Shown: positions 10,719 to 23,233, counted from the stretch's first letter. The stretch: 64,000 nt of DNA from Deinandra increscens subsp. villosa (GCA_039602395.1 JBCNJP010000017.1:11992315-12056314), one strand, 5' to 3'. Made by a program: numbers and translations. Notes: generated from the sequence alone by a model not told the origin.

Positions 10719-13020
10719 TTAGCCAGAGGAAATTTCCAGCAAGGAAAGTAGGAAGTAGATCGATGTTCAGCTTTAAAAAGTGTACCATATACCTGCTAAA
10801 CACATACTTTACTGACTGAAGAGCTGCCCACTGCCTGCTAAACACATAAAAAGAAAATACTATCAGTATTGTATCGTTTAACTTGAATATTGGGGATATA
10901 GCCTTTTAGAAATGAAACATATTCAGTTATTCACAAACTAAGAAATGTAATGAGAAAAGACTACTTGTTCTAGATACATACTCCACTCACTGCAGTTTCT
11001 TAGCTTCGATTCTATTGTTGATTGTATTCTCTCAATAATGACATCCTTGTTCAAAAGGCTCACCTACATACAAATTATAAGTTGAGGTTTAGATCAAAAG
11101 GATTATTCATCACTTGGTAAAAAATCTAAATACAAAGCATAAATAAGAAATAGATAATGAATCTAAAGACAGTAAAACAAAATGAAATAACATAGACATC
11201 ATGCAAGAAACACCATCACCGCTCTCTTTGTTTGATGCACATTAACATCAACAAGCTCAGGACGTAAGGTAATTGACATGTATATGAAAGGCTTGGATGC
11301 TTTGGGCAGAGTTCAAATATCCCGTTGAGTTCAAATAGTTGCACAAACCAAATGAAACTAACCTTTATATCATTACCTCTACCAACATGTAGGACAAATA
11401 TGCTATGAGAATCATCAAAAATATTTCGCATACACTTGAATGCCTAGTAAACCAAAGTCATCATAATAGAATTATCAATAATTTGCCAATCACACATATA
11501 AACAGTAGCTTCAAACACTAGAAGCATAGATCGAATATCAACTTGCCAAAGCCCAAACCTCTAAGAATATACGCCAAAAGCTCAGCCTGCAGAAAATTAT
11601 ACAAGAAAAGGAGCTGAAAACTGGTTTTAAATGGTTAGTTTGAAGTTTATGGACTGCCAGACTAGTTTAGCAACAAAACTTGACTTGCAGTAACTCCAAG
11701 AACAATGCTTATAAAGAACAAATACAAGAAAGATACTACCATAATAAGCTATGACAATTGTGTTAAATAACTACGGGTTGTAACTTTTATTTGCTATAAC
11801 ACTGATACAATACATGACTATAAATTTAATAAGCTATGACAGTGACATAGAAGTATGCAGCCAAACATGGAGTGTGGATATACATCTTTTCTTGGTTTAC
11901 AGCCCTAATCACAACACTATAACTCACAATCTTTCTTTTGATTAATTAGTGAACCCTAATTGTTGTGTTGAAGAGAATATTACAGCCTCACTAAACAAAA
12001 TTCATGATAAGATCCCTAACTGAGTTATATCCCATTCTCCACTAGTTAGGTTAACTCAAATCTCCACTAGTTAGCTACTTAGGTTAACTCAAATCGATCC
12101 TTAATAGTTTGCAAGAATTCAGAATAAGCATCACCACATGAACACGATCAAATCAGAGGTTAGAGAGGGAACATCACGATGATAACGAGATCGCACAGAA
12201 ATTCTAAATTAGATCGGAACAATATTAAATACGAGACTAGGATCGATTGATATGATACCTGTAGGATCGACTGATACATGAATCTGTACAACAGATCGAT
12301 TGAGCTACGGTAACCCTTCGATTTTGAGCTTCGGCGCTTGTTTCTGAGCTGCCGCCGATCGATTGGGCTGCGGTAAACAGGTTTGATCTCGTAGAGAGCG
12401 ATTGATCTCTGATTCATCCGATCGATTGAAGCAGAGAAGCAGAGAAGCAGAGAAGCATCCAGAGTGATTTTCAATTGAAGCAGTGAAGCAGAGAAGGACC
12501 AGTTAAAGTGTTTAACAACGATCTGATCGATTGATATGATTTTAGTTAGAGCTGGAAAGATTAAAAAAATTAAAAAGAAAATAACTATTAATGACTAAGT
12601 TATTTAGAGTCATTAAAGGTAAGAGTCATAAAAAGTCATTTATTTTGTTGTGTGTGTAATGATTGTCATGATTATAGTGTGATCGACCACCAAAGTGATA
12701 AACTAGGAGAGTGATTATATTAGATAAAACACACGAGGGAAAAACTGATATATAATGATTTAAGATGGTAATATGATGTCCTATCCTATTTTTCTATTTG
12801 TATTATATAAAATGCAAGTAAAGCTCAAACGATTAGGGGTGAGCAAAAAACGGGTAGCCCGCCCAAGACCCGAAGCCCGGCCCGAAAAAGCCCGATACCC
12901 GGGACCGGTTTTCTTATATTATATGGGCTTCGGGCCTTGTTTTTAGCAGATTTCGGGTTCGGGCCCGGGCCCGGGTTTTGCCCGAAATTAATCTAATACC
13001 CGATACCCGGCCCGAGATGA

Positions 13021-14873
13021 TACAATGTTTAACATAACTAAGATATTGATCTGCGTGATTTTTAATTTCTTATGCATATCTTCTCCAATTTAGTAGGGAT
13101 TACATATCCTTTTTTAAATTGAAACATCAATATGTGTATATATATTGTAAAAACAACGCAAATCATAATCCATGTTCCACAATACCACAAATTCGTTCCT
13201 ACCTGTCGAGGATCAAGAGTCAAGAACCATTTTGTTTCTGCCTGTCTCCTTCAATTGCCAAGAACCAGCAAGAACAACTGCACAGATACACGTAAGTTTT
13301 TTGGTATTAATATTAATTATGATGTTATACTAGATCATCACTGAACACACAATGTGTAATACTAAGAACTGTTAGTTATCCTGCAAATTCGATGAGTTAT
13401 AGCAACAAAAATAGTCCAGTCTATAGTCAACTTTAAGAAAAAGATAGTTACTGTGGATGGCCGGATTTAGTTAAATATGAATTGATTTTGGTGAATAGTG
13501 TCACTTGGTATTTAGATATGTGATGTTTAGTGGTTTGTTTGTCTCTTATATAACAAAACTAGAGGGTTATTGCCTCTGCTTCATAGGGGTTAGATTTTGC
13601 ACAAAAGAATACAAATGCTTTAAGAAACTCATATGGCAATAATGAGAATACTATCAATTATGTTAGATTTGCTGCAACCTTGTACCTTTTTTATTTGTAC
13701 ATTTAATCTAGAGGCTCATAGTGCAACAATACAATGCTCACAACTATCCACTTTGGTGTCTACCTTCTCAGCCTTGTAACCTCATGCTAAATGTTCATGA
13801 TGTAAGAATATAAATTATGCAGTGCTCACAACTATCCACATTACCAACTGTATTATTATACAGTGAAGTTAATCAAGAATATAAATTATGCAAATTGTAT
13901 TATTAGAATTTTGGCTTTAAGTTATGCTACATGGTAGAAGATTAAACCAATTTCAAGCATGCAGATAACAACATAATTTTCTTGAAGTCATATAAAAGCA
14001 AAAACTTATTTGAAACAAACTCCTCTAGCTTCAGTTATAGCATATGGTAACATGATTTAGGCAAAAGAAAGATCAACTTCAAGTTCACGGACAGAAACCA
14101 AAAAATTAAACCAAAACCAATACCATGTAAAGCCAAAACATAAACAAACTTGTAAATAATAAGCGTGAAAACCATGTGGAACTGAACTATACCCCGACTA
14201 ACCTCTGTTGTAAATATTAAGTGTCTGTTAGTATTTTTATTTTGAAAAACTTGTAGAAAATGTTTAACAGAAAGAAAATTGGTTTAGCAATGTGAAACTG
14301 AACTATACCACCGACTAACCTCTGTTGTCGATCTCTTTACCCTTCTATTCTCCATTGCATCCATCAATGTTTTGGCTTTATCTCATAACTTAATATCAGC
14401 ATAGACATTTGGTAACCCAACATATCTCCCATCATGATTAAAAATATGCAGGTTGCCTATAAAATTTAATCTACATGGAATTAGAAAGTAGTAAAAATGT
14501 AATGTAATAAAAGGGTCAAAAAGGTAAAATAATAGAGCTGGTCAAATGACTTTTGCCAAGTTTATGTGAGAAACACGACCTAGATGAGAATTAATTGGTT
14601 AATCTAATTGGTTAATCAAATAGATTTTTCAATGTTTTAAAAAATCAAAATAAAAGCACAACCTAGATGAGAATTAATTAAATACACTTATCAATGTTTC
14701 AAAAATCAAAATCAAAGCAGAACCTAGATGCAGACACCAACTCCAACCTGTTAGTAGTGATCATTCTGGTCTACAGTTGTTGTTTATACATATACTTAGG
14801 TAAATATTTTATATAATAGTGATATCAACACCAACACAATAGTTTGACTTCTTATGTTGTATATTTAATGTAG
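13021..14873 (+). other. 5' untranslated and intron region of the hAT transposase
   Basis: No protein gene. A good donor (cac|gtaagttttt at 13291/13292) and an acceptor-like tract ending 'tttaatgtag' immediately before the start codon at 14874 suggest a non-coding first exon and a leader intron of about 1.6 kb, common in plant hAT transposase genes. This is inferred from splice-site context only. Confidence 0.4.
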
Positions 14874-17181
14874 ATGGAGCAAGAAAATATCCAGAACCTA
14901 TCGAGTGACGACTCTCACGGAGTCAATAAAAGGAAGCCTACACAAGAAGAACCTGTTCCTCCTGTTCCTGCTAAGAAAAAACGAAATACAAAGAAATCTA
15001 AACCGCCAACTAGTAAAAAAGGAGGATCTGAGGTTTGGAAGGATTTTGAGAAGGTTATAGTGGATGGGGAACAGAAGGCAATATGTAAGCACTGTGATAA
15101 AACTTTAGCCGGCGCCTCGGAAAATGGTACATCTTCACTAAGAAGACATATTAGATCATGTGAAAATCACCCTAATAAGTCGAAAGATCAAAGCAACCTT
15201 TATGTTAAAAAAAACGATGGTGTTGAGGGAGGGCCTAGTGGTGAAGTTAAAACATGGAAATTCTGTGCAAAAGCAAGCAGAAAAGCGCTTGCTGAGATGA
15301 TTATTTTAGATGAGCTACCATTTGCATCAGTGGAGCACGAAGGGTTTAAAAGGTTTATGGAAACCGTATGTCCAAACTTCAAGCTTCCGAGTAGACATAC
15401 TATCTCAAGAGATATTGGGGACATATACTTAAGTGAGAAGGCGGCTTTAAAATCTTTTTTTCAAACAGGTAAATCCAAGATATGTTTGACAACGGACACC
15501 TGGACATCCATCCAGAGAGTTAACTACATGTGCGTCACTGCGCATTTCATTGATGAAAACTGGACACTCCACAAAAGAGTTATTAACTTTAAGCCTATTT
15601 TTAGCCACAAGGGAGAGGAGATCGGTAGGATCTTACTTCAATGCTTAAAGGAATGGGAGATTGAAAACGTATTAACAATAACCACCGACAATGCATCTTC
15701 CAATGACACAGCCATATTATTTCTTCAGGAAAAGTTAACAAACCTACAATGTGATGGAAGATACTTGCATGTCCGCTGCATGGCACATATCATTAATCTC
15801 ATTGTGAAGGACGGGTTGAGTAAAGAGGAGATAGGCATTAACCGTATACGGAACGCTATACGGTATATTAGAATGTCTCCTAAGAGGCTAGACAGTTTTA
15901 AGAAGTGTGCAATTGATAAGAAGTGTGCAAGCAAGGCAATGTTATGTTTAGATTGCCCAACCAGATGGAACTCCACATATGAAATGATAATTCGGGCTGA
16001 AAAATTTGAGAAAGCTTTTGCGGCGTATGATTTGGATGACAGTAATTATAGCAAGTTTTTGGATAATCAGCTTCCAAGGAGTGCGGATTGGCACTATGCG
16101 AGACAGCTTGCAAGTGTTTTAGAACTGTTTAAGCGCAGCACCACATATGCGTCTACTTCGAATAGTGTAGTTGTAAATCTATTCTTCAAAGAAATCATGG
16201 CAATCGATAAAAAGATAAGAGAGATGGTCAATTCTGTTGATCGCACTTCTAAAGTCATGGGTATGTTGATGAAAGAAAAATTTGACAAGTATTGGACATA
16301 TAACAACCTTGAGAATATGTATATGTATTTTGCTACCATCTTGGATCCTCGGCAAAAAGTGCGCATGCTTACATTTGGTTATAAAAGAATATGTTTTGCT
16401 GAGAAAAAGAAGGAAGATACACCGGAGATGGTTACCAAAAGGATTGAAGCAATGGTTAACCCCATCAAGGCCGAATTTGAGAAGTTGTTTAATGAGTATA
16501 AATTGCTTCATGACGTTGGGAGTTCAAGCAGTGCTTCACAAATGGATGAAAGTGTTCAGGTACCTTTAGATGAAGAAGATGATTTTTTATCAATGTTTAA
16601 ATCCGAGGGAGGTTTCACCTCGTCTAGTAGTAGTAGATCCGAATATGAAAAGTACTTGGATGATAAGGAGGAGGAATGGTATGCAGGATTTGATATTATG
16701 AAATGGTGGAAATCAAATTCTTCCAGATACCCGATTTTAGCGAGAATGGCTAAAGGTACGACCACTTTCAACATTCAATATAGATAATAGATATATTTAT
16801 ATATAATTTGCATGTCATTTATGGTCTTTTTTTTCTTTTAGATATATTGGCGATTCCGGTATCTAGTGTTGCTTCTGAATCGGCCTTTAGTACCGGCGGA
16901 AGAGTAGTGGACGCGTATAGAAGTTCGTTGTCTCCTCCAGTTGTCGAGTCCTTAATATGTACACAAGATTGGATCCGTAAGGCAAGAAAAATAATAAATG
17001 AGGACGTGGATTCGACAGATTTTGATGAAATTGGAAAAGGTATTATAATATCATTTAGTACATTACTACTCGTCTTCATGTAGTTCTTGTATGTTACTTT
17101 AGTTATAATAATATTATTTCGTGTGTAGAACTTTCTGAGAACCTCGAACCAAGTCAGACGATTACAACAGAGCTCAATTAG
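14874..17181 (+). CDS. hAT family transposase (zf-BED, RNase H-like, hAT dimerisation), three exons
   Basis: Cuts and moves hAT elements by binding their inverted ends. Exons 14874-16755, 16842-17039 and 17129-17181 join with GT/AG borders in matching phase to give about 710 residues with no stop or shift. Visible parts: a basic stretch (residues 34-43), a BED zinc finger with C71, C74, H92 and C96, the first catalytic aspartate in LTTDTWTS (D208), the second in TTDNASSND (D272), the conserved RCMAHIINL block (301-309), and in exon 2 the C-terminal VASESAFSTGGRVV block (E640 in the SESAFS motif, taken as the third acidic residue) that starts the dimerisation domain. Length and order match plant Ac/RICESLEEPER-type proteins. 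Terminal repeats lie 2.0 kb upstream and 1.2 kb downstream. A domesticated gene is less likely because the termini are still present. Confidence 0.92.
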
Positions 17182-17640
17182 CCGGTGGTTAGTGGTTGCG
17201 GATGCATATTACAAAGATAAAGAACTTAGATGATTATTTACTTTTTCATTTCATTCGTGTCGTTGATTAGATATTATACATTTTGTTTCTAATACTTTTG
17301 ACTTGTGGGTTTAAGTTTGTTTGTTTTTGTTTTGGTTGATTAATGGTTTGCCTCTTTTACTTGCACCTTTATCCGACACTGAAGCAAAATGGGCATATAT
17401 AGTACTCAAAGAATTCTTGAAGTGTTTAAGACTCATCTGTACGTGAGTTATAGAGCAGACTTGGTAAACAAGTATATTTACTTATTTAGAGAGTATACAT
17501 TCTATGGTTCTATTGAATTTATATGTTTCTCCTCATAAGAGTTCATCAGGACATCAGCTGCGTCTGTGCTTTTAATTGGCTCAAGTGATGAGCTTGGTGT
17601 ACCACTTACAATTCATCAGGTTTAATGAGCTGCCAAAACT

Positions 17641-17848
17641 AGGAATTCCTAATCTATTAATCAAGAAAAACTAAGCCCTAACCATTTAATCAAGAAAATC
17701 AAAGAGAAAATGAAGAACATACCTGGAATGCGTGATGTGTAGGTGATGGTTGTCGGAATTCCTAATCAATTAATCAAGAAAAACTAAGCCCTAAATGTGC
17801 CCAATTAATCAAGATAATCAAAGATAAAATGAAGAACATACCTGGAAA
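17641..17848. repeat. Tandem duplication of about 115 bases
   Basis: Two copies begin at 'ggaattcctaat' (17641 and 17756). Both run through aatcaagaaaaactaagccc to 'aaaatgaagaacatacctgga'. Read on the minus strand, each contains a possible donor (ccag|gtatgttcttc), so an exon-intron border was duplicated. Confidence 0.7.
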
Positions 17849-18045
17849 TTCCAAGGCTGATGTAGAACAGGAGCTAGGAGATGTTATAGATGAAGCTATT
17901 GAGCTCGCCAACAAGTTCACTGATTCTCTGGCCGATTGAAATCCCATACAGAAAAGTAGATGCCCTTGATGGAGGATGATATGGTTTTAGTGTCAAGAAC
18001 TCAGAAGTCGATTGAAGTTGTTGTTCTTGAACTGTGGAAGCCATG
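17842..18045 (-). pseudogene. Possible captured gene 5' end in the hAT 3' region
   Basis: A minus-strand frame starts at an ATG (18045, MASTVQEQQLQS...) and runs 56 codons to a stop. It is followed by a splice-donor-like CCAG|GTATG. The opposite strand also carries a short stop-free piece (DVEQELGDVIDEAIELANKF). I recognise neither. A fragment of a host gene carried by the hAT element is possible, but chance is not excluded. Confidence 0.25.
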
Positions 18046-18589
18046 GCATGGGTCGAAATGGAGGTTGATTTGGGCGGACTTTTGGGAGTGGTGAGAGTGT
18101 GTGAGATGGGTTTAATCGACCAACAGAGTATGTGTCTGAAGCAAGGAGAACTGGAGAAGACTAGAAGTTTCTAAGACTCGGGCTTCGGGCCTGAGTTAAA
18201 GCCCGATGTAACTGGGCGGGCCAAAGCCCGATTGTTTCAGTATATATGTGGTCCGGTTATCGGGCCTGAGTTTTTTTGATTTCCGGGTTCGGGTTCGGGC
18301 CGGGCTTTGCCGGGCCGGGCCGGGTATTGACATTTGCTCACCCCTACCTTCATCTTCTTCTAAGCACATCTTTAAGCCATGCTTATGCTCGGCTAAATTC
18401 TTACACTTACTTGGGGATAAACAAGTCTTTGGTGGGTTGGCAATGATGTTTTTACAAACTTGCCTTAAGGTAAGTATACTTGATTTTATGCAAACTCTTT
18501 CTATTGAAAGTATATTTTCTAACTCTTTTGAACAAACGTGCCTTGCGTATTAGAGATCATTTGAGGAGTCGAAAGCTCATTAGTCTGAC

Positions 18590-19130
18590 TTGTGACACCC
18601 CCTGGGGGACGATGCATGATACGGTGACTCGCACCCCATGCAAAATAATACGTTCGTGAGTTTTAAGTCTATGTAAACAAACACGGCTTTCACGCTAACT
18701 ACGGACTGAAGGTATTGGTTGAGATAAGGATTAGTAATATTTTATCACTTCATGGAAGTCAGTGAGATACATGTTTGTGAACTTGGTTATGGTTATGACT
18801 TCCCATGTTTGCGCGAAAGCGGTGCATGGAGGAAATAGACTATAACCCCTTATAAAGATGCTTTTCATAAATAAAATAATCTGATACGTGGGTTTTTCCC
18901 TTGTTGGTTCATGACAACGTATCCGAGTGTAACGGCGCCGATGACCCATCGAGCCCTACAACTATTACTTGTATACTTACTCCATTTATTACTAATTAGA
19001 ACGGTCCTCTCGAGTTCTTTATAGTAAACGAGAGGAACGTGAGAAAGGATTCCAGGCTGAAAAGCGCCCCCCCCATCACCTAATTAGTAATAATCTTAAG
19101 TAAGGAAGTATCTAACATCTTATCAATACC
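18590..19130 (+). mobile_element. LTR-like fragment (gypsy type?)
   Basis: Begins near 'tgtgacaccccctgggggac', which resembles the TGTGACA starts of plant gypsy LTRs. It has no coding content and no paired copy in the window. The inner part (18990-19070) has a GAGAGGA/TCCTCTC inverted pair and a run of nine C. Low confidence: the call rests on the terminal motif. Confidence 0.3.
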
Positions 19131-19731
19131 ACCATTGGCAAGTCCCCCAAGTAACATTATCTCTCGACTGAATAATGCTACAATCCCAATTTTATCTTTA
19201 CCTTTATATACATACTATTATACTAACCAATCTATTCCTCCCAAGTATAAAATGTATGTTGGTCAGGTTATCTCTGAAGACTTTTATTCAAAAAGACTCC
19301 CTTTCCCTTGTATCCATGGACGACCTCGGAATCTTACCCATACTATACGTGCTTCATGATGGGTGCACTTGCCCGTGAATGTGGTGAAATAGTATTGTTT
19401 CAAGATTACGTGTTTATAAATTTTAAAAGCCTATGTACAAAATGTGTCATCTATATTGTTATATTTTTATACACACCACACGAACACCAATGATATTTTG
19501 TATATAATAAGCACTATAAATAATATAAATAAGAATCAAGAACTAAGATCTGTCTATGATTGAAAATTAGAAATAATTTGCTAATATAGAAAGACACAAA
19601 TAAGGCAGAGTTGAATTCTCTAATATCTTAGGATATAAATGAATCTATTATATGGAAGCATGAATAGATATATCAATTTAAGCATAAGGATTTTTGCATA
19701 GACTTATATATAATTACGAGGATTTTTTTAG
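19131..19731. other. No gene seen
   Basis: Three overlapping frames of 61-74 codons occupy 19135-19493, but none shows a motif, and overlapping frames of equal quality argue against coding. The rest is AT-rich. Confidence 0.4.
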
Positions 19732-19800
19732 ATCATGTCTCTTTGGACATTTCTTGATTACACGTCCTTCTTGATCACATTGGAAACAAGTCTTGAATGT
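19732..19800 (-). pseudogene. Retrotransposon gag zinc-knuckle relic
   Basis: The minus strand reads TFKTCFQCDQEGRVIKKCPK, a CX2CX4HX4C nucleocapsid knuckle in which the histidine position is arginine. This is typical of decayed gypsy gag. No neighbouring frame continues the protein on either side. It probably marks a small remnant of an element whose other parts are lost. Confidence 0.45.
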
Positions 19801-20249
19801 CTTTTAATTCTTGACATTCCCGTGTGGTTCTTGCTGTGATGATTCGTAGGAAGGTTGTTTTTAAACAGGTTCAACAACTTTCTTTAGATTCTACAATCTT
19901 AGACTCTATGCAAGTCTTTTATTTGTATTTTGAATTTTTTAGTTTATACCTTAAATTTTATTTTATTTACCTCATCGTGTTTCTTGTAACAAGATGGTGC
20001 ACCCTCGACATAGTTGAGTTACTAGTTAATGGAACTGACACCTCTTCGTTCCATTTCACAGCCGTTGAATTGCTACAACGCTACTTAAAAGAAGATGGAA
20101 ATAGAAAATTGTTTAACGACCCAAAAACTGCAATGGCATTGCTATAACGTCACGTAAAGAAAACGGAAATAAAAAACACATAACGACTGAAACGCTTAAG
20201 GTATCGAGCCTACGACCTAAAACTATATGTTACATGACTATACTTATAA

Positions 20250-20460
20250 TACCACAAATTCCCATATAGCGCACATTCCTCCACCCCTAGCAGCGCCATC
20301 CTCCTCCCCCCCCCCTTTGAGCGCCATCTCCACAACACCTCCCCCTTCTCAGATTCCGGCGCCATGGATGCTATCCACACTACGGTGGGGGCGCTATGGG
20401 GGGGGGGGGGCGCTATGGCGCCATGTCCATCTCCACTACGAACAACCTTACTAAATTCTT
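20250..20460. repeat. GC-rich, G/C-run foldback patch
   Basis: A sharp GC island in AT-rich DNA with runs of about 11-12 C (near 20300) and G (near 20400). The words gcgccat/atggcgc and tagcgc/gcgcta occur in both orientations, so the region can fold back. Short frames here on both strands are composition artefacts. It could be a small foldback element; the ends are not defined. Confidence 0.4.
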
Positions 20461-20499
20461 GAGGTTGACAATAGAAAAATAAAAGAATTATATGCAACA

Positions 20500-22290
20500 T
20501 GGCTATTTCTATTAAACTACTAACTTATGTGCTATTAGTTGAGTTCAAATCGTTAAAAAAAAAAAATTCTATTAGTATATACTATTACTTTAGCCAAAAG
20601 GAATTTTTTTTTTCTTATTGTTAAGGCTGTAGCAGTTGAAGAAAGAAAAAAGAAGAAATACCAACTAAATAACAATATCGTTGTTACCAATTAAATAATA
20701 ATATCAGTGTTCATCCTCAATTTTATAATATCCCATGTTCTTCTTTGTATTATAGGGTAACAAACAAAAGAAAATTAATATTATGATATGTAATATTAAA
20801 GTATAGCATTAAAAAAAGGCCTTTAGAATTGATTTGAGTGGTTGAGAAACTTACAAGCAGGACAATATTTTCGTGGTGGCTAGATTTCAGTCGGCCAGTC
20901 GGGTCCTGGTCAAAAGACCACAGAATAAATAAATTTAGACAGCACGTACGTTTTTAAAATACATCTATTATTATTACTTTTTTTTTTTTGTTTTATTTTC
21001 TTTCAAGAACGGTTAACTCATGATCGATACTCGATAGAGTCTGATACTACTTCTACATTTATACATTTTGTCCTACTCAAATACACAAACAATATATACA
21101 TATTTTTTAATATCATTTGATACATGTAAAAAATGTTATATAAAAACTCATCTCCGGTGAGAAAATAAAAAAAATATCTTTTTTGTATTCATAGTTTTTT
21201 GTAATTGCATCATAAAATCAAGAATTTTGTGATCTTTAATTTGCTATATTAAAAAATAAAAATAAACTAAAATGTCATACGTTTTTTAATAGTACTTCTA
21301 TGTCGTATTAACGATATACTACATACTAGGTTAGTAACACGTGTATTACACTAGTTGAAATTTGATTCATAATATTAGATAAATAAAAAAAATGATTAAG
21401 AGATTTAAAAATTATAAATGAGGTAATTCTTCATAAAACATTAATTGGTCGATAATTTCATAAATCAAAGAAATTGATTATGTTTCACAAATTATTGATT
21501 AGTTTTCTTAAAAAGACTAAAATTTGTTGACTAAATTTATCAAATATACATTAACTTTGTCAAATTTTTTGAAATGAAAATTAAGTTTGAACAAAATTGA
21601 TAATCATTCTTAAAGATATGTAGCTAAAATCTAGACTTCTCTTTGTTGTTCTTTTTAAAACATACAAAAATAAAGTTCTTTTTTAGTTTTTCCTACGAAT
21701 ACAAGTTTTCTCATAAACCTTACCGTATTACTTTGTCCTAGTAAATTTAACATAAAGTTGTCATCTATTAATTAATTCTATGAAATAATTACAAGCTAGT
21801 AATCATTTTCATTTTCATGTATATTGAAATTGGGTAGATAGATACTGGCTGTCCCATAACGGACCACCAAGTCAGTATCAGTCCCACAGCACACATGCAG
21901 CCATATTAACTCCATAAGTTCCAACCAAATATTGATCATTCAAACCACTACTACATGTCACTTACAAAAGGCTAAATCATCATAATAATAATAATGGCCA
22001 CAAGCAAGCAAACAAACTAACTAACAACTTGTTCACTCAACAACCCAACTTAGAAAGCAATATGCCCTTTTCATTTTTCAATCAAGCTTAGAAGACAAAA
22101 ACTTGCTACACTCCAAATCATCAAATCACCAATAAGATATAGGCCCCTCCATTGTCTGGTTATAACCAGATAAGATTATGCTTTGGCCGCTCGTTTTTCG
22201 GGGGTCCTAACAGACTGGAAAGATCCGATTTAATCTCCGTGTAGAATAATCCATCAACTTTAAACAAGCCGATCCGTAGTTTAGTGATGT
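20500..22290. other. AT-rich intergenic DNA, no gene seen
   Basis: Long A/T tracts and no frame over 60 codons worth considering. No repeat boundaries recognised. Confidence 0.5.
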
Positions 22291-22294
22291 TGCG

Positions 22295-22990
22295 CGTTTA
22301 GCTTAGTGAGTTAACTCGGTTAGTTGACTTGAGTTATGAACACAAAGGGGGCTGTAAAGAACCCAGAGACAGTTGGATTTGGAGCCAAGTGCATTTGTTA
22401 ATTTTCATGAGAAAACTTTGACTCATCGAGTTTGATGACTCAGTGAGTCAACTCAGTAATAGAAAATTTTTCTGAAAAAACTAAGGACAAATATAGTTGT
22501 GTCACTGACAAGTCTAACATGAGAAGGGAACAAATTGCCATTTTTTCTTTCGAATTAAATATCGGTATATATGGACATGACTTGATTGTAGTGGCTCGGT
22601 GAGTCAACTCGCTGATAAAAATAGAATAAAGCACATTAGTGCAACAACAAAGTGAGTCAATTTGGTAAATTCTTTTTGACATAAACATGCTTGATGATGA
22701 ATGACAAAAACAAGATTGATGAAATAAGGTTATAAACTAGTCGAGTTCGCTGCCAGTGAGTCAACTCAGTATGAAAAATTAATAGCATAAACATGATTTA
22801 TGAGGACAGTGAAACAGAAAACTAAGTTTGGTTCCATGCCAAACATAATCAAAGTCAAGTATTCAGGCCCAACTTCTAACTAGATGATCATCAAGGCAAC
22901 ATGCCACTAACCTGCCTTACTGAGTCGACTCAGTAAGAAAAAAATGATATAGGACATGTTTTATGAGGACAGCGAAGCATAGAATTGATG
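22295..22990 (+). repeat. Degenerate repeats carrying TGAGTCA/ACTCAGT palindromes
   Basis: The word agtgagtcaactcagt or a close variant recurs near 22300, 22438, 22597, 22650, 22753 and 22918, followed in two units (about 165 bases apart) by matching text (gaaaaa...ataa/gg acatg.tttatgaggacag(t/c)gaa). The last copy is an exact 22-bp palindrome (22916-22937) centred on TGAGTCGACTCA. No coding frame is supported. Confidence 0.6.
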
Positions 22991-23233
22991 AATGATGATA
23001 AAAAAGCCAAATACAGTTGGGTTCTCTTCATTATAAAAAAAGTGTACCATTATTCAAGTCAAGACAGAAGTATAAGTTGTCTATTAATTAGAAATAAGAT
23101 ATGGATAACCAAAGCTATTAATTATAACCATATGTCTTACATCTTTAAGGGACCCCACTACATTTCCAGGCTTCTAAAGCTGAGTTTTCATTCATCAGAT
23201 AAATAAAAAAAGACTCAGGTGCCATAAAATAAA

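Larger units (their letters stand above)
8824..12652. mobile_element. CACTA (En/Spm-type) element, 3.8 kb, non-autonomous
   Basis: Left end CACTACAAGATAAATTAC. The right end, read on the minus strand, is CACAACAAAATAAATGAC, so the termini are imperfect inverted repeats sharing the (t/g)actttt(a/t)(g/t)(t/a)gac continuation. A 3-bp target duplication TGT lies at 8821-8823 and 12653-12655, as expected for CACTA elements. Six subterminal repeats lie inside the left end. No transposase motif is visible. Instead, minus-strand exon-like segments with splice sites suggest a captured gene. A 104-codon minus-strand frame at 12160-12474 lies near the right end in a region of repeated gatcgattga words and is probably not a gene. 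Confidence 0.85.
12834..18346 (+). mobile_element. hAT element with intact-looking transposase, 5.5 kb
   Basis: Fourteen-base inverted termini TAGGGGTGAGCAAA sit at 12834-12847 and, inverted, at 18333-18346. Just inside each end is a strikingly GC-rich block of gcccg/cgggc words (12850-13015 and 18175-18330) in otherwise AT-rich DNA, probably transposase-binding sites. The three-exon transposase lies between them. The 8 flanking bases (caaacgat versus ccttcatc) do not match, so the expected 8-bp target duplication is missing. Either one flank was rearranged or the two ends were not inserted together. Orientation is set by the gene. Confidence 0.75.

Noticed and set aside
7845..12652. 7845 as the left end of the CACTA element that ends at 12652
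   Set aside because: The 12652 terminus matches the 8824 terminus in sequence and shares the TGT duplication with it, not with 7845.
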